Origin: Adiantum capillus-veneris
Lineage: Eukaryota; Streptophyta; Polypodiopsida; Polypodiales; Pteridaceae
Direction of reading: 5' to 3'
DNA length: 64,000 nt
Assembly (NCBI GenBank): GCA_014529385.2
Contig: CM043942.1
Location: forward strand, 3,808,501 to 3,872,500
Of the stretch, positions 32,204 to 41,843 are shown piece after piece. The notes under the pieces are model-generated. The model was given only the letters and a program-made list of their open reading frames with translations, made no database searches and was not told the origin of the DNA. Made by a program: the position numbers and the translations under genes. Position 1 is the stretch's first letter; each line of letters starts with the position of its first letter.

Positions 32204-33358
32204 GCGTCCCACAAGATGCCATTAAATGTTGCCAATCTGATGGATTTCATGTCCTCAGAAACACATACGACTATCATATCTAAGTTATACGGAGATCCAG
32301 AATTATTCCTAGCACTGCGAGTGCTTCTCAATGGAGAATTACAGGCCGGATTACCACACTTTGCACATATGAACAAACCTGACTCGGTGATGAATGATGA
32401 GGAACATTTAGCACCACCATCTGACCTAGTGGGACATGAATCTGTAATTGAAATACCCGTTAACAAGTTGGGGCAATACTTTGAAGGTGATGAATCTAAT
32501 GCTACTCTATCAATCACTACTAAAGGATTAACTGTAAAGGGGGTCCTTGACGGTGATGCGGGAGTCAGCATGGTGACAAAGAGTTGTTGGGAGTCTATGG
32601 GGAGACCTCACCTTGAAGCCACAAGCGTAGTGGTAAAAATGGCTAATGGATCTATTGTTACGCCTATTGGAATGCTAAAGGATCTCAGGATCAAGGTCTT
32701 GGGACACAAGGTAAGGCAGACTTTCATTGTTTTGGATTTTTCCAAGCATCCTATGTCATTTGAGATGATCTTAGGGCGTCCATTCATGAGGGAAGCAAAA
32801 ATGGTGCATGACTGGTCCAAAAACCATGTCTACTTACAGTTCCAAGACTCTGTCATTCGAGTTGATCTTTTAAGTGGTTGAACGCATCCTCTAGGAAATA
32901 AATTCATCATTGATAATCGATCAGACACAACAATTCACTCAGCTCCATTACAGTATTGTTACACATGTAACGAAGACACGGATATTGGGGAGAACTCTCC
33001 TTATATGGATATCCTACCCGGAATGGCTGAGTCAGACAATGTCGATTGGGTGCACCTAGCGGCAACTATAGATACATGGGGAGCTAGAGGAACAACTTGG
33101 GTAACACCAGATGGGGAAGAGATACCACACATTGCACCAGTAAACATGTTAGGTGTAGCGCATGTAACATCCGATGATAAGAAAGAGGCACACCTACCTG
33201 AGAGTGAAACTGATGATTCCTCAAAGGCTTCAGGCCAATACACATCGAAAACGGAATCTCAGGGAGAAATGGATTCAGAACCCGAGGAAACATCGAGTGA
33301 GCCAAGTATAGAAACTGAACACTCAAGGTCTAGTACGACCATCTATGGTAATTTATAG
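32204..33358 (+). pseudogene. A3 protease and acidic linker
   Basis: This continues gag-pro after the fold-back element. The protease shows KGVLDGDAGVSMVTKSCWE: the family triad D-G-G is here D-G-D. FEMILGRPFMREAKMVHDW follows, with TGG where A1 and A2 have TAG. TGA at 32879-32881 (CGA in A1) breaks the frame. The Ser/Glu-rich linker ends at TAG 33356-33358, overlapping the pol ATG (33345) by 14 nt in a different frame. Confidence 0.83.
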
Positions 33359-35768
33359 TGAGGAAGATACAAGCGAAGACCTATCAAGCGAGTCGAGTTC
33401 AAACATTTACCAAAATCAAAACCTTAACAAGAAACAAAGGTCATATAAGAGACGACGATATCGAGCAAATGTGAGAGCTAGGATAAACAAGGAAAGATCT
33501 ACTGCAGAATGGCTTAGCTATCTAGGGGCATGTGATGCTCATCGAAAGCTAGTAGACAATTGGGGTGAACATCTCCAGAGTGTCATGTGGTGCAGCCCGC
33601 GACCCATTGACCTCGCTCAATTGGAGTTTACAGAGCCGAAATTGAGTCGAACTATAAGAAGACGTCAAAACCGAGAGTTAGCTCAACAACAAAAGAAGGC
33701 AGAACTAAAAGAAAGGTCTCTGTCAAGACAAGAGCCTGCTGACTTACATACAGCTCCTGAACATTTTAAATCTTATACCACGGGGGAGCGAAAGGTTGTG
33801 TATGCCAAAGCCCAACGAATACCTACCAATGGAAGCAGGGGAGTCTATGATGGTCCAGCGGTAGTTAAAGAGATAGAATTAGCAGAACCAGGTGAGGAGT
33901 CTAAACCAATCTTTATTGCTCAAGACCTTACCGAAACTGAAGAGGCTGTACTTAAGGAGCTCCTCAAGGAATACAAGGATATCTTTGCTTGGACATATCA
34001 TGACATGAAGGGTGTTCCACCTTCTGTGGTGCAACATACAATTCCCATGATCAACACTACTAAACCCGTCCAGCAACGACCCTATCCAATGAATCCTAAG
34101 TACGCCAAAATTGTACAAGAGGAGATTGAAAAACTTATCCAATGTGGATTCATATACCCTATTGAGCAGTCAAAATGGGTTTCTCCAATAGTCATTGTGC
34201 CAAAAAAGAATGGGAAACTAAGAGTGTGCGTGGACCTCAAGAAAGTTATTGCAGCCACTAGGAGAGATCATTATCCCTTGCCATATTCAGAACATGTTCT
34301 TGAAAGAGTTGCGGGCAAGGAAGCTTATAGCTTTTTAGATGGGTACTCTGGTTACAATCAAATCACAATTGCATTAGAGGACCAAGCTAAAACTGCTTTT
34401 ATCACAGAGTTTGGAGTGTTTGCATTTCGTGTTATGGCTTTTGGATTAACAAATGCCCCTGCTACATTCCAACGATTAATAAACACTGCGTTTAAAGAAT
34501 TTCTAAGGGAGTTTTGTGAAGCTTTCCTAGACGACCTTTGTGTTTATTCTTCTTGGGAGAAGCATTTGTTATATCTACGAAAAATATTTGAAAGGTGCAG
34601 ATTTTATCGCATCTCATTGAACCCTTTCAAATGCCAATTTTGGGTTAAGCATGGAGTCATTCTAGGGCATATAGTGTCCAAGAACGGGATATCCACAGAT
34701 GAGAGTAAGATTAAAGACATTGCCGATTTGCCACTACCTACGAACTATAAAGGAGTTCAAAGATTTATGGGCCATGTTGGTTATTATCGAAGGTTTATTT
34801 TAAACTTTGCCGAGATAGCGCGTCCATTGTACAAGCTTCTTATCGAGTTTCACTGGACGGAAGAATGTCATCAATCTTATGAGTTATTAAAGAAGGCCCT
34901 AACAAGTGCTCCAATCCTGCGAACACCTGATTGGAATGTACCTTTTCATGTGCATATTGATGCATCAAACTTTGCTATTGGGTGTGTTCTAACTCAACCA
35001 GGAGAACATAAATTGGACTACCCTATTAGCTTTGCAAGTCGCCAATTAAATGATGCCGAAATGAACTACACTACTATAGAGCGCGAAGGTCTAGCTATGA
35101 TTTACGCAGTAAAGAAATTTTGCTATTTTCTTCTTGCTACAAGGTTTGTGTTTTATGTGGATCATCAAGCATTGCTATATTTGGTAAACAAGCCGTGTTC
35201 CACAGGTCGAATTACACGATGGTTGTTAATTCTTCTTGAGTTTGACTTCACCGTTGTTGTGAGGCCTGGGAGAAAACATGTCATGGCGGATCATTTATCT
35301 CGTATCCCTAATGTCGAAGCTCCTACGGGGGTTGATGATGAATTTCCTGATACTCCTTTGTTCATTGTTGAGACAGTGCCTGAATGGAGTGAAAAGATTG
35401 TTAACTTCTTAGTTAATGGTTTTCCACCCAAAGAGCTGCGAAAAGATATAGCTCGAAAATTAATCAAGGAATGCGAACCCTATTGCTTACTGGCGGGAAC
35501 TCTCTATAAGAGAGGAAAAGATGATGTTCTTAGACGCTGTGCCCGCGAGGATGAGTATTTATATATTCTACAAGAGGCACACATGGGCGTAGCTGGTGGT
35601 CACTTTTCAGGAAAGTTGACTGCCCGAAAGATCTTACAGTCAGGCTATTGGTGGCCCACTCTGTTTAAGGATGCATCACTTTTTGCAAAGGGATGTGATG
35701 AATGCCAACGCTTCAAGAAGCCACAAAGAAGTGATAGGATGCCTCTACATCCCATCAAGGTAACCTAA
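33345..35768 (+). pseudogene. A3 pol: RT, RNase H and integrase zinc domain
   Basis: An 807-codon frame. A basic linker (residues about 20-50) precedes RT with VPKKNGKLRVCVDLKKV, FLDGYSGYNQITIALED, FGLTNAPATFQRL and the catalytic AFLDDLCVYSS. RNase H has HVHIDASNFAIGCVLTQ, REGLAMIYAVKKF, VDHQALLYLVNK and VMADHLSRI. The integrase zinc finger is HMGVAGGHFSGK plus CDECQRFKKP. The frame ends at TAA 35766-35768, which is CAA in A1, so it is a point nonsense mutation and sequence continues in frame. RT and RNase H look otherwise complete, making this the best-preserved family-A pol in the window. Confidence 0.92.
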
Positions 35769-36840
35769 CCATTTGAAAAGTGGGGCTTCAACTTTGTAGG
35801 ACCGATTAGTCCGGCTGCACTTAACACGCAATCACGATATATCATTGTGGCTACCGACTATGTAACCAAATGGGCTGAAGCAAAAGAAACACGAAAGGCG
35901 GATGCAAAAACAACAGCTAAGTTCCTCTTTGAGAACATTATCACACGTTTTGGATGCCCCTTTGAACTTGTGAGTGACAATGGAACTCATTTTATAAATG
36001 AAGTAATAAAGGAACTCACATCAAACTTCATGATATCTCACCACAAGTCTACACCCTATTATCCCCAAGCAAATGGCCAAGCTGAGAGTACCAACAAAAC
36101 TCTCATCACCATTTTGACAAAGACAGTTGAGGCTCATCGCACTGATTGGGACCTAAAGCTTACATCAGCTTTATGGGCTTATCGTACTGTGTATAAAGTT
36201 ACTATTAATTGCACACCGTTTAAAATGGTGTATGGCCAAGAAGCAGTTATGCCATGGGAGTTTGTCATTCCTAGTCTTCGAGTAGCTTCTCAAGAAGGTT
36301 GGGATGGTAACCCCTTAGTTGAGCGATTATATATCCTGGAAAGGCTAGATGAAGAGAGGCAATTAGCTGTGCAAAATGCTCTAGTGGAGAAGGATAGGAG
36401 AAAGAAGTGGTTTGATAGCCATTTAAAGGATAAAGACATCAAGGTTGGTGATAAAGTTCTTATGTACGGGATACGTAATGAAAAGAAGAAATTGAAATAC
36501 GTTGGTAAGGGACCATATCAAGTGTGTGAAATTACCCCACAAGGTACCATTCGTGTGGAGACTCTAGATGTAGTTGAAACCATTGGATTCCTTAATGGGA
36601 GTAAATTCAAAAGATATTATGATCCTCTAAGCCAGGAAGAGTTGCAAGCTATCCATCAAAAGAAGGCTGCCAAGGAACAAGCAGAGCTTAGAAAAATCCA
36701 AGCAAGAGTTGAGGCTCGAGAACGACAAAAACGTCTTAGACGCCAACGAGAGGCTAATCTGGGAATCACGCAAGTATTTTTCGAGGACACAGATGACGAC
36801 TCATTAGAATCTGAGCCACCACTACGATACCCAATTGAGC
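35769..36840 (+). pseudogene. A3 integrase core and C-terminal domain
   Basis: In frame after the TAA: WGFNFVGPISPA, where the first catalytic Asp of A1 (WGLDFVGP) is Asn. The second Asp (VSDNGTHF) and the Glu (QANGQAESTNK) are present. The C-terminal part has KVGDKVLMYGIRN and KYVGKGPYQVCEI, followed by a long charged helix (QEELQAIHQKKAAKEQAELR onward) typical of a coiled coil. With the first Asp lost it could not catalyse strand transfer. There is no chromodomain. Confidence 0.9.
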
Positions 36841-37150
36841 TAAATAGCCCTTATGGGAAAGTACTATACAATGCCTTATTAGATACGGGAGCTAAACACA
36901 ATTTGTTATCCTATGGAGTTTGGTGTCAATTAGGAAAACCGACCCTATCCCCGAGTACGATGCAAGTCAAGGGCATTAATAAAAAGAAAATTGCTATTCT
37001 TGGAGTCCTTTAGACCCCTGTTGTCTATGACAATGGAAGCATAGTGCAGAGGTTTCTAGTCATGCCCGCGGGAGCTATAGAAGGCAACGTAAACCTGGGA
37101 CGCACGTGGATGTTGGCAACCAAATGCACTATTGATTGGGATACTGGTAG
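36841..37150 (+). pseudogene. Second retropepsin-like domain after integrase
   Basis: The integrase frame runs on into VLYNALLDTGAKHNLLSYGV, a canonical D-T-G-A aspartic protease active site. Then come VKGINKKKIAILGVL, a TAG (37011-37013), and in the same frame TPVVYDNGSIVQRFLVMPAG and VNLGRTWMLATKCTIDW, matching the flap and the hydrophobic-LGR-x-W C-terminal motif of retropepsins. The element's ordinary protease lies ~4.4 kb upstream with an atypical D-G-G/D triad. A protease domain carboxy-terminal to integrase is not the standard gypsy order. It may be an inherited duplicate, a capture, or part of an env-position ORF. Confidence 0.72.
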
Positions 37151-37883
37151 TGTCACGACGCGACCACCGACTCTTACCCCTATCATTCAAGCAAAGTCAC
37201 CTACGTTGCAAACTCTAGCAAAGTTGAAGGATAGCCAACATTCACAAGCCAAGGTGGTTAACTCGTCTTTGTCGGCTACCCATGAACCTAGCACTTCAAC
37301 ACTTGTAGTTGCAGCAAGCAGTAATGTTGCAATTACTCAACCTGCATGACCTAAGAGTACATATCAATGGGTCCCCAAGGCCTTACTTCCAACTACCTCA
37401 ACCCTCTCATCCATTTCAAGAAAAAATTTCCCTGGAGAGCCAAGAGCGCGCTCTAGGAGAGTCAAGACCAAATCACAATAGTTTCCAAAACGACTATTAG
37501 AAGCCCAAGGCTACTATGATGGAAATGAGCAAATTTGGGTACCTAAACGTAAAATGTGTCCTTCCCTATCGACAACAAACCCATATGAGTCAAACAGTGT
37601 AACGCTAAAGCCAATGGCAGACCGTGGGAAGGGAAAGATCATAGAATGCTACACACCTAGTCCAGAGCTAGTTTGGGCTCCAAGGCAAAACCAATTTATT
37701 CCACCTAGCTCAGGAAGGGGGGAGTCCCATGAAGCTTCTAGCTCCTCATGTAATACATCCATAGAGGTAAAAGCTTCTACACAGCCTCCATCTATAGTAG
37801 TGGACCTCCATGAAGCTACAAAAGAATCCACACCTCCCAGTGTTCAAGAATCACCTGATGAACCACTTCAAGTTCGATCCTAG
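37151..37883 (+). pseudogene. A3 post-protease Ser/Pro-rich tail
   Basis: Mostly open sequence in two or three frames after the second protease. It contains TYQWVPKALLP and, about 60 codons later, NEQIWVPKRKM, a repeated Q-x-W-V-P-K motif, then a Ser/Thr/Pro/Glu-rich end (PSPELVWAPRQNQF, SVQESPDEPLQVRS) with TAG at 37881-37883. Stops near 37347 and 37480 break it. No enzyme domain is recognised. Confidence 0.5.
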
Positions 37884-38021
37884 GAGAGTACCTTACCACC
37901 CTTGCAACTTGACGAGGCACCTAGGGTAATAGAAAACTACTGGCAAAAATCCTCACCTATTACCAACTGGAACGATTGGTTTCAAAGGGTGACGAGCTCA
38001 TTTCAAACGGTATGATCTACC

Positions 38022-38036
38022 CAAGGAAGGGGGGAG
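38022..38036 (+). promoter_or_regulatory. Internal polypurine-tract-like run
   Basis: CAAGGAAGGGGGGAG followed by TGTTTGCTGACAG resembles the true tract at 40044-40057 (CAGGAAGGGGGGCA then TGTTAACC). It may be a second plus-strand primer or the trace of an older LTR edge. Confidence 0.45.
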
Positions 38037-38115
38037 TGTTTGCTGACAGTCATCATTCACTTGCTTCCCTCTCAACCTTTCTCCCTGACCTCTTAATCTC
38101 CAATCTTAGGGAATG

Positions 38116-38125
38116 TATATATAAA
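38116..38125 (+). promoter_or_regulatory. Internal TATA box upstream of the 152-aa ORF
   Basis: TATATATAAAGCC lies 102 bp before the ATG at 38227 and about 1.9 kb before the 3' LTR. It could drive a subgenomic transcript for the accessory ORF, or be the U3 TATA of a relic LTR beginning at 38037. Confidence 0.45.
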
Positions 38126-38226
38126 GCCTTATACTCATAAAAACAAGATAAAAAAGTAAAAGAGCAAGAGCCATACCACAAAATCATAAAAACAAATTAT
38201 GCACAAGAACAGGACCCTTGTAATAT

Positions 38227-38685
38227 TTGCACTCTAACCATCATCTATTTGAGTGTACAGATATGGCTAGTACGCTAGAGTCATCCACTCCTGCCTTGGG
38301 TGAGAGGTACCCTCGTTACTTTTCACAAATATTTCACATGGTCTTTCCAGTGCTTGCATGTGAATGGGATTTGATAGGTACGCTAGCATGTGAGAGTAAT
38401 TTTGAGGAGTTAGAATGGCTGGTACGTCTCTTGACCACGTCTGATCCATACTTAGTAGAGAGCGTTTCTCCCATTGCACAAGCCTACCCTTTTGACCAAG
38501 ATGACTATAGGCGTCTAGTGACCTTCTTAGTAAACATGGGCACCTATGATGATGAAGAAAATTTACAGGACTACACAGATGGCACATATGATCTCATGGA
38601 TGATGACTTTGTTTATCTCGACAACGAGGATAGGGGTTTAGCCTTAGGGTTTTCCCCCAACCTCTACAATATCCTATTCCCTTGA
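38227..38685 (+). CDS. Accessory ORF of 152 aa, unknown function
   Basis: An intact frame in the 3' region of A3, where Athila-type elements often carry an env-like ORF. The second ATG (MASTLESSTP, 38263) may be the real start. The first two thirds are mixed helix-like sequence (FSQIFHMVFPVLACEWDLIG, FEELEWLVRLLTTSD); the end is very acidic (YDDEENLQDYTDGTYDLMDD). No signal peptide, clear membrane span or known domain. A weak likeness of FEELEWLVRLL ... PFDQDDYRRLVTFLV to the D1 leader ORFs (FEEFQPFLELI ... FDQTNRDLIEAWI) is noted but not relied on. Confidence 0.55.
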   Translation: MHSNHHLFECTDMASTLESSTPALGERYPRYFSQIFHMVFPVLACEWDLIGTLACESNFEELEWLVRLLTTSDPYLVESVSPIAQAYPFDQDDYRRLVTFLVNMGTYDDEENLQDYTDGTYDLMDDDFVYLDNEDRGLALGFSPNLYNILFP

Positions 38686-38698
38686 CTCTCTAGGGGGA

Positions 38699-38977
38699 GT
38701 GCAACTAATTAGGTTAGGGTTCCTTATGTTTTTTGTTGTGTTCAATAAGTGTTGGTACCTTTTCCCACTAATGTGCCTCCCGGAGGTATTCCTTTTGTTT
38801 CCTAGTGTGTACAGGAGCGTGTTGCTATTGATAGGATTTGGACCTTCATGGAACCTTTCTCTCGTTCACACTTCAGATCAAGCGCCACCATCAACAAAAA
38901 CAGGTGTTTCTTGTCCATTAGCATTGTCCCTTATCTTTTTTGCATCTATGATTGTCTGCTTTGATTGTGATTGGTAG
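38699..38977 (+). CDS. Hydrophobic 92-aa ORF, doubtful
   Basis: It begins 13 nt after the 152-aa ORF stop. It is rich in Leu, Phe and Val with two or three possible membrane spans (LGFLMFFVVFNKCWYLFPLM; LALSLIFFASMIVCF). In the env-like position of an Athila-type element this is suggestive, but T-rich non-coding DNA yields such frames by chance. Confidence 0.2.
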   Translation: MQLIRLGFLMFFVVFNKCWYLFPLMCLPEVFLLFPSVYRSVLLLIGFGPSWNLSLVHTSDQAPPSTKTGVSCPLALSLIFFASMIVCFDCDW

Positions 38978-40043
38978 CATAATATCCAGCACATTTTCTT
39001 AGTATCAAACATTTAATTCAATGTCTTTTTTGTCATAATCCCTTGTCTAGGTTTAAACATCAAGCAAGTCCGACTAAGCTAGTTTGACCAAGTTAGGTGT
39101 TAGAGATCTTCTCTTAATACCATGGGAATGCCTTCCTAATAATTAATGGTTACTTAGGTTCTTAATCCGATTTAGGCAGAATTGTGTGAAATGTACTAGG
39201 GGTTTCTAGTGGGCTTGACCCTATTGACCTTTAGCTTAAGTATTATAAAGGGAGTTTACTAGTGTGATGAGCCTGGGGAGGTGTATCAGTGTTATATGAC
39301 CCCCCAAAGTTACAAAATTAAAATGATGAAAATGAACAAACAAAAAATCAAAGTGCCACATTGTAAAATCTTAAGCTGGAAGAGAAATCTCAGCTTGATT
39401 GGGTACTTCACTCACATGTATCGCCTATGGTACTAGAGCCCTAGAGGTTCCCAGTATGGGCGCTTTTTCTTGAAAACCAAAAAACCCAACGCATACAAAA
39501 TAAGCACACACATCAAAATTGAATCACTGTGAAAAGAATTTGGGGGGTCAAAGAAAAAGTAATCAGTCAGGCGATGATTTCATGAGAAATTCCTTTTATG
39601 GTATCTTAACTACAAGGTCTTCTAGATATAGCCTCTAGTCAGCCCTCGAACATGAATACTTGGCTCTCACAATTAAACAACTTAATTTACCACAGAAAAT
39701 TAAGAAGCTTACCCATGGTATTAATATTCGATCTCTAGTGCCTTTCGACCGTCAAATTAGCGACCCCATACTTGTTTAATTTTTTACCTTTACATCTGTT
39801 TATGCATTTGATTACATTGCAATTTAATGTTCATTGCTGACAAATTGTTTGAAATTCTTTTACCAATCAATTCGTCTACCTAAAACTGCATATGCTTCTT
39901 AATCACTTATGAGAATGCAATTACTGTGCCAATGTTGTTTGATTTTGCAGTGACTGAATAAGGCTAAGGAGATTCATCTCAAATTCTCTTCCACCTCGAC
40001 GAACGAGCTTCAACTCAATAGCTTTCGAGGACGGAATCTACAT
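38978..40043 (+). other. A3 3' untranslated region
   Basis: AT-rich, no gene. It holds a pair of 12-bp inverted repeats (TGACCCCCCAAA at 39297-39308 and its complement at 39539-39550) bracketing ~230 bp, possibly a small MITE. Purine content rises toward the polypurine tract. Confidence 0.55.
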
Positions 40044-40057
40044 CAGGAAGGGGGGCA
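40044..40057 (+). promoter_or_regulatory. A3 polypurine tract
   Basis: CAGGAAGGGGGGCA immediately before the LTR start TGTTAACCC. Confidence 0.85.
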
Positions 40058-40641
40058 TGTTAACCCTCACGGCTCACGGACACCCCATCACCTACGACGG
40101 ACGTGTATTATGTATTTGGTAGAGTCAGGTACCGGGCTTGTCGGACCAATAGGAAAGGGTAAGAGTGATCGCCGATGAGAGGCGCACTCTAACTGCGACA
40201 TTCAAGGGATTAGTTGACTAAGCATGGGCGCCCAAGTGTGAATGGGGTGAGCTCATATAAAAGCCAACTAAACCTAAAATTCAATTATTCTCTCATTTGT
40301 GCAATAGAAGAGTGCTCTTGCTCCATCTCCATCTCCATCTTCTTCTTCTTCACCTCCTTGTGCGTGTGTGTGTATGTGAGAGAGAGAGAGAGAGAGAGAG
40401 AGTGCGATCGAGCATTGCGAGGACGGCACGGGGGCGGCGAAGTGGTTGAGCGCGGCGAAGCGGCGGCTCCTTCTTCTTCGCGGCGAGGAATCCTCCACGA
40501 AGCAAGCGTAGAGCGGTGAGTGACACACCATCGCTTTCTTTGAGCTTACTAGTTAAGTTAGTTGTGTGCTTGGAGCCATCTATGGCTCGCACACAGTGTT
40601 AGGCAAGTCCCTTGCTTCGACAGTGCGGCAAGGAGCGCACA
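40058..40641 (+). repeat. A3 3' LTR (584 bp)
   Basis: It starts TGTTAACCCTCACGGCTCAC and ends AAGGAGCGCACA, the same termini as the A1 and A2 LTRs. It contains TATAAAA (40256-40262) and, in the region expected to be transcribed, a TCT/GT/GA simple-sequence block (40340-40402). Flanking DNA begins GTATCACTGG. Confidence 0.93.
40256..40262 (+). promoter_or_regulatory. TATA box in A3 LTR
   Basis: CATATAAAAGCC about 200 bp into the LTR; transcription would start near 40290. Confidence 0.75.
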
Positions 40642-40649
40642 GTATCACT

Positions 40650-40765
40650 GGTACTGGTACCACTAGTACTCGTAGTACTGCTAACATTGTCCATAAGTTT
40701 GGCAAAATCTCAAATTTGTATGCAGATTTGCATTTTCACCCCATGATCCACAAAGCGGCACGAGA
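40650..40765 (+). repeat. Direct repeat, copy 1 (partner 43207-43320)
   Basis: It shares GTACTCGTAGTA, AACATTGTCCATAA and TATGCAGATTTGCAT in the same order with the second copy, about 2.5 kb away. Confidence 0.8.
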
Positions 40766-40900
40766 TCCACCCCCTCTAAACCTGCACATCCTCCGGTATA
40801 TGCCAACCATTATTCCAAATTGTAAGCAAAAACTTGTAAACATATAAGCACTACCCCACTGTGAACAGGCTTTGAAAAATTTTCCAACTTGTTGGCTTAT

Positions 40901-41843
40901 TTAAATATTCCCCCCTCTAGGATCATACGGAAAACACAAGAATTTTCTAACAATAGAGCATAAGCAAGAATTAACCCATAAACCATCATGAACCCCAACT
41001 GGATCATATGGTATAGAATTCAACCACCCCAAACCATGCACATGTCCATCTCCACCTGGATCGAATGGCATCCAAATCAATTGCCCCGGAGCATGCATAT
41101 AAGTGTTTCCACCTGGATCAAAAGCTAGCTTAACATCCCCTACATCATAAGGTAACAAAAAATCCCATACAACAGCAGGTATCACTAATACTACCATATC
41201 CCTTGTGAAACTGGCTCATCCAATTGTTGATCATCAATCACGGGTAAGAGGATTGGTAATTCACCTTCACCCCCTCTAGCATCAAAATTCCCAGCATGCA
41301 TATCTGGATATATCAAGTCTCTGGAAAAATCCTCTTCATCAAACTTTTGAGATGCACCAGAAAACATTTTCCTAGTTTGTATAGGCCCAAAACCCAATAG
41401 AGCATCATCCAATGACTGCATAAGGTCATCATCAACCACATCTAGATAAGCGTGCGTATGAATGAAATCAAGATGCTCTGTAATGGAGAAGCCTTCCAAA
41501 GCTTCATCCAATAAGCACATAAGTTCAAGGTCCACTGCTTCAGAAGATTCCTCTATCCCGCATATCTCAGCCTGCAAACTAGGCTTTCCACATATGGTAT
41601 GCATTCTAGCCACATCTACTGTAGACTGCTCAGCAAGTTTCTCCCCTCATCCAAATATCTTTGAACTTTTGTAGCACAAAGCTCAACATGCACATTGAAA
41701 ATTGCATCGACTGTCTTGTCTATATCATCAACACAATGCAACCAATCGAATGCAACACTGAGAGATTGCACTTTTGTGTGCACCCTCTGAATAAGTATCA
41801 TCAATTTCTCAATCATTCTGCCATAAAGTGAGCCCTGTGTCAC
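40901..41843 (-). pseudogene. Unidentified pseudogene with internal protein repeats
   Basis: Three minus-strand frames join head to tail (41843-41616, 41613-41191, 41197-40901). The first is helical (IDKTVDAIFNVHVELCATKV). The second is acidic with two related units, LMCLLDEALEGFSI and LMQSLDDALLGFGPI. The third repeats a ~20-residue unit around FDPGG/PYDP (KLAFDPGGNTYMHAPGQLIW; MPFDPGGDGHVHGLGWL; IPYDPVGVHDGL). I recognise no family. Frame changes at each junction suggest decay, or introns. It lies between the A3 3' LTR and an ACTGG minisatellite. Confidence 0.4.

Larger units (their letters stand above)
27281..40641 (+). mobile_element. A3: Athila-like Ty3/gypsy element, 5'-truncated, with fold-back insertion
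   Basis: Family homology starts at about 27281, just before the gag ATG; the 5' LTR, primer site and leader are absent. Gag, protease, RT, RNase H, integrase, a long post-integrase region and a 3' LTR (40058-40641) follow. It is the only family-A copy here that retains the region between integrase and the 3' LTR (36840-40057). That region holds a second aspartic protease domain, a Ser-rich tail, an internal TATA box and a 152-codon ORF. A 1035-bp fold-back element sits in gag-pro. Three or more stops and a frameshift disable it. Confidence 0.9.

Noticed and set aside
33001-33326. Antisense ORFs of ~80 codons seen in both A1 and A3
   Set aside because: They are shadows of the conserved acidic linker on the sense strand.
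41462-41674. 70-codon plus-strand ORF
   Set aside because: It is antisense to the better supported 40901-41843 pseudogene frames.
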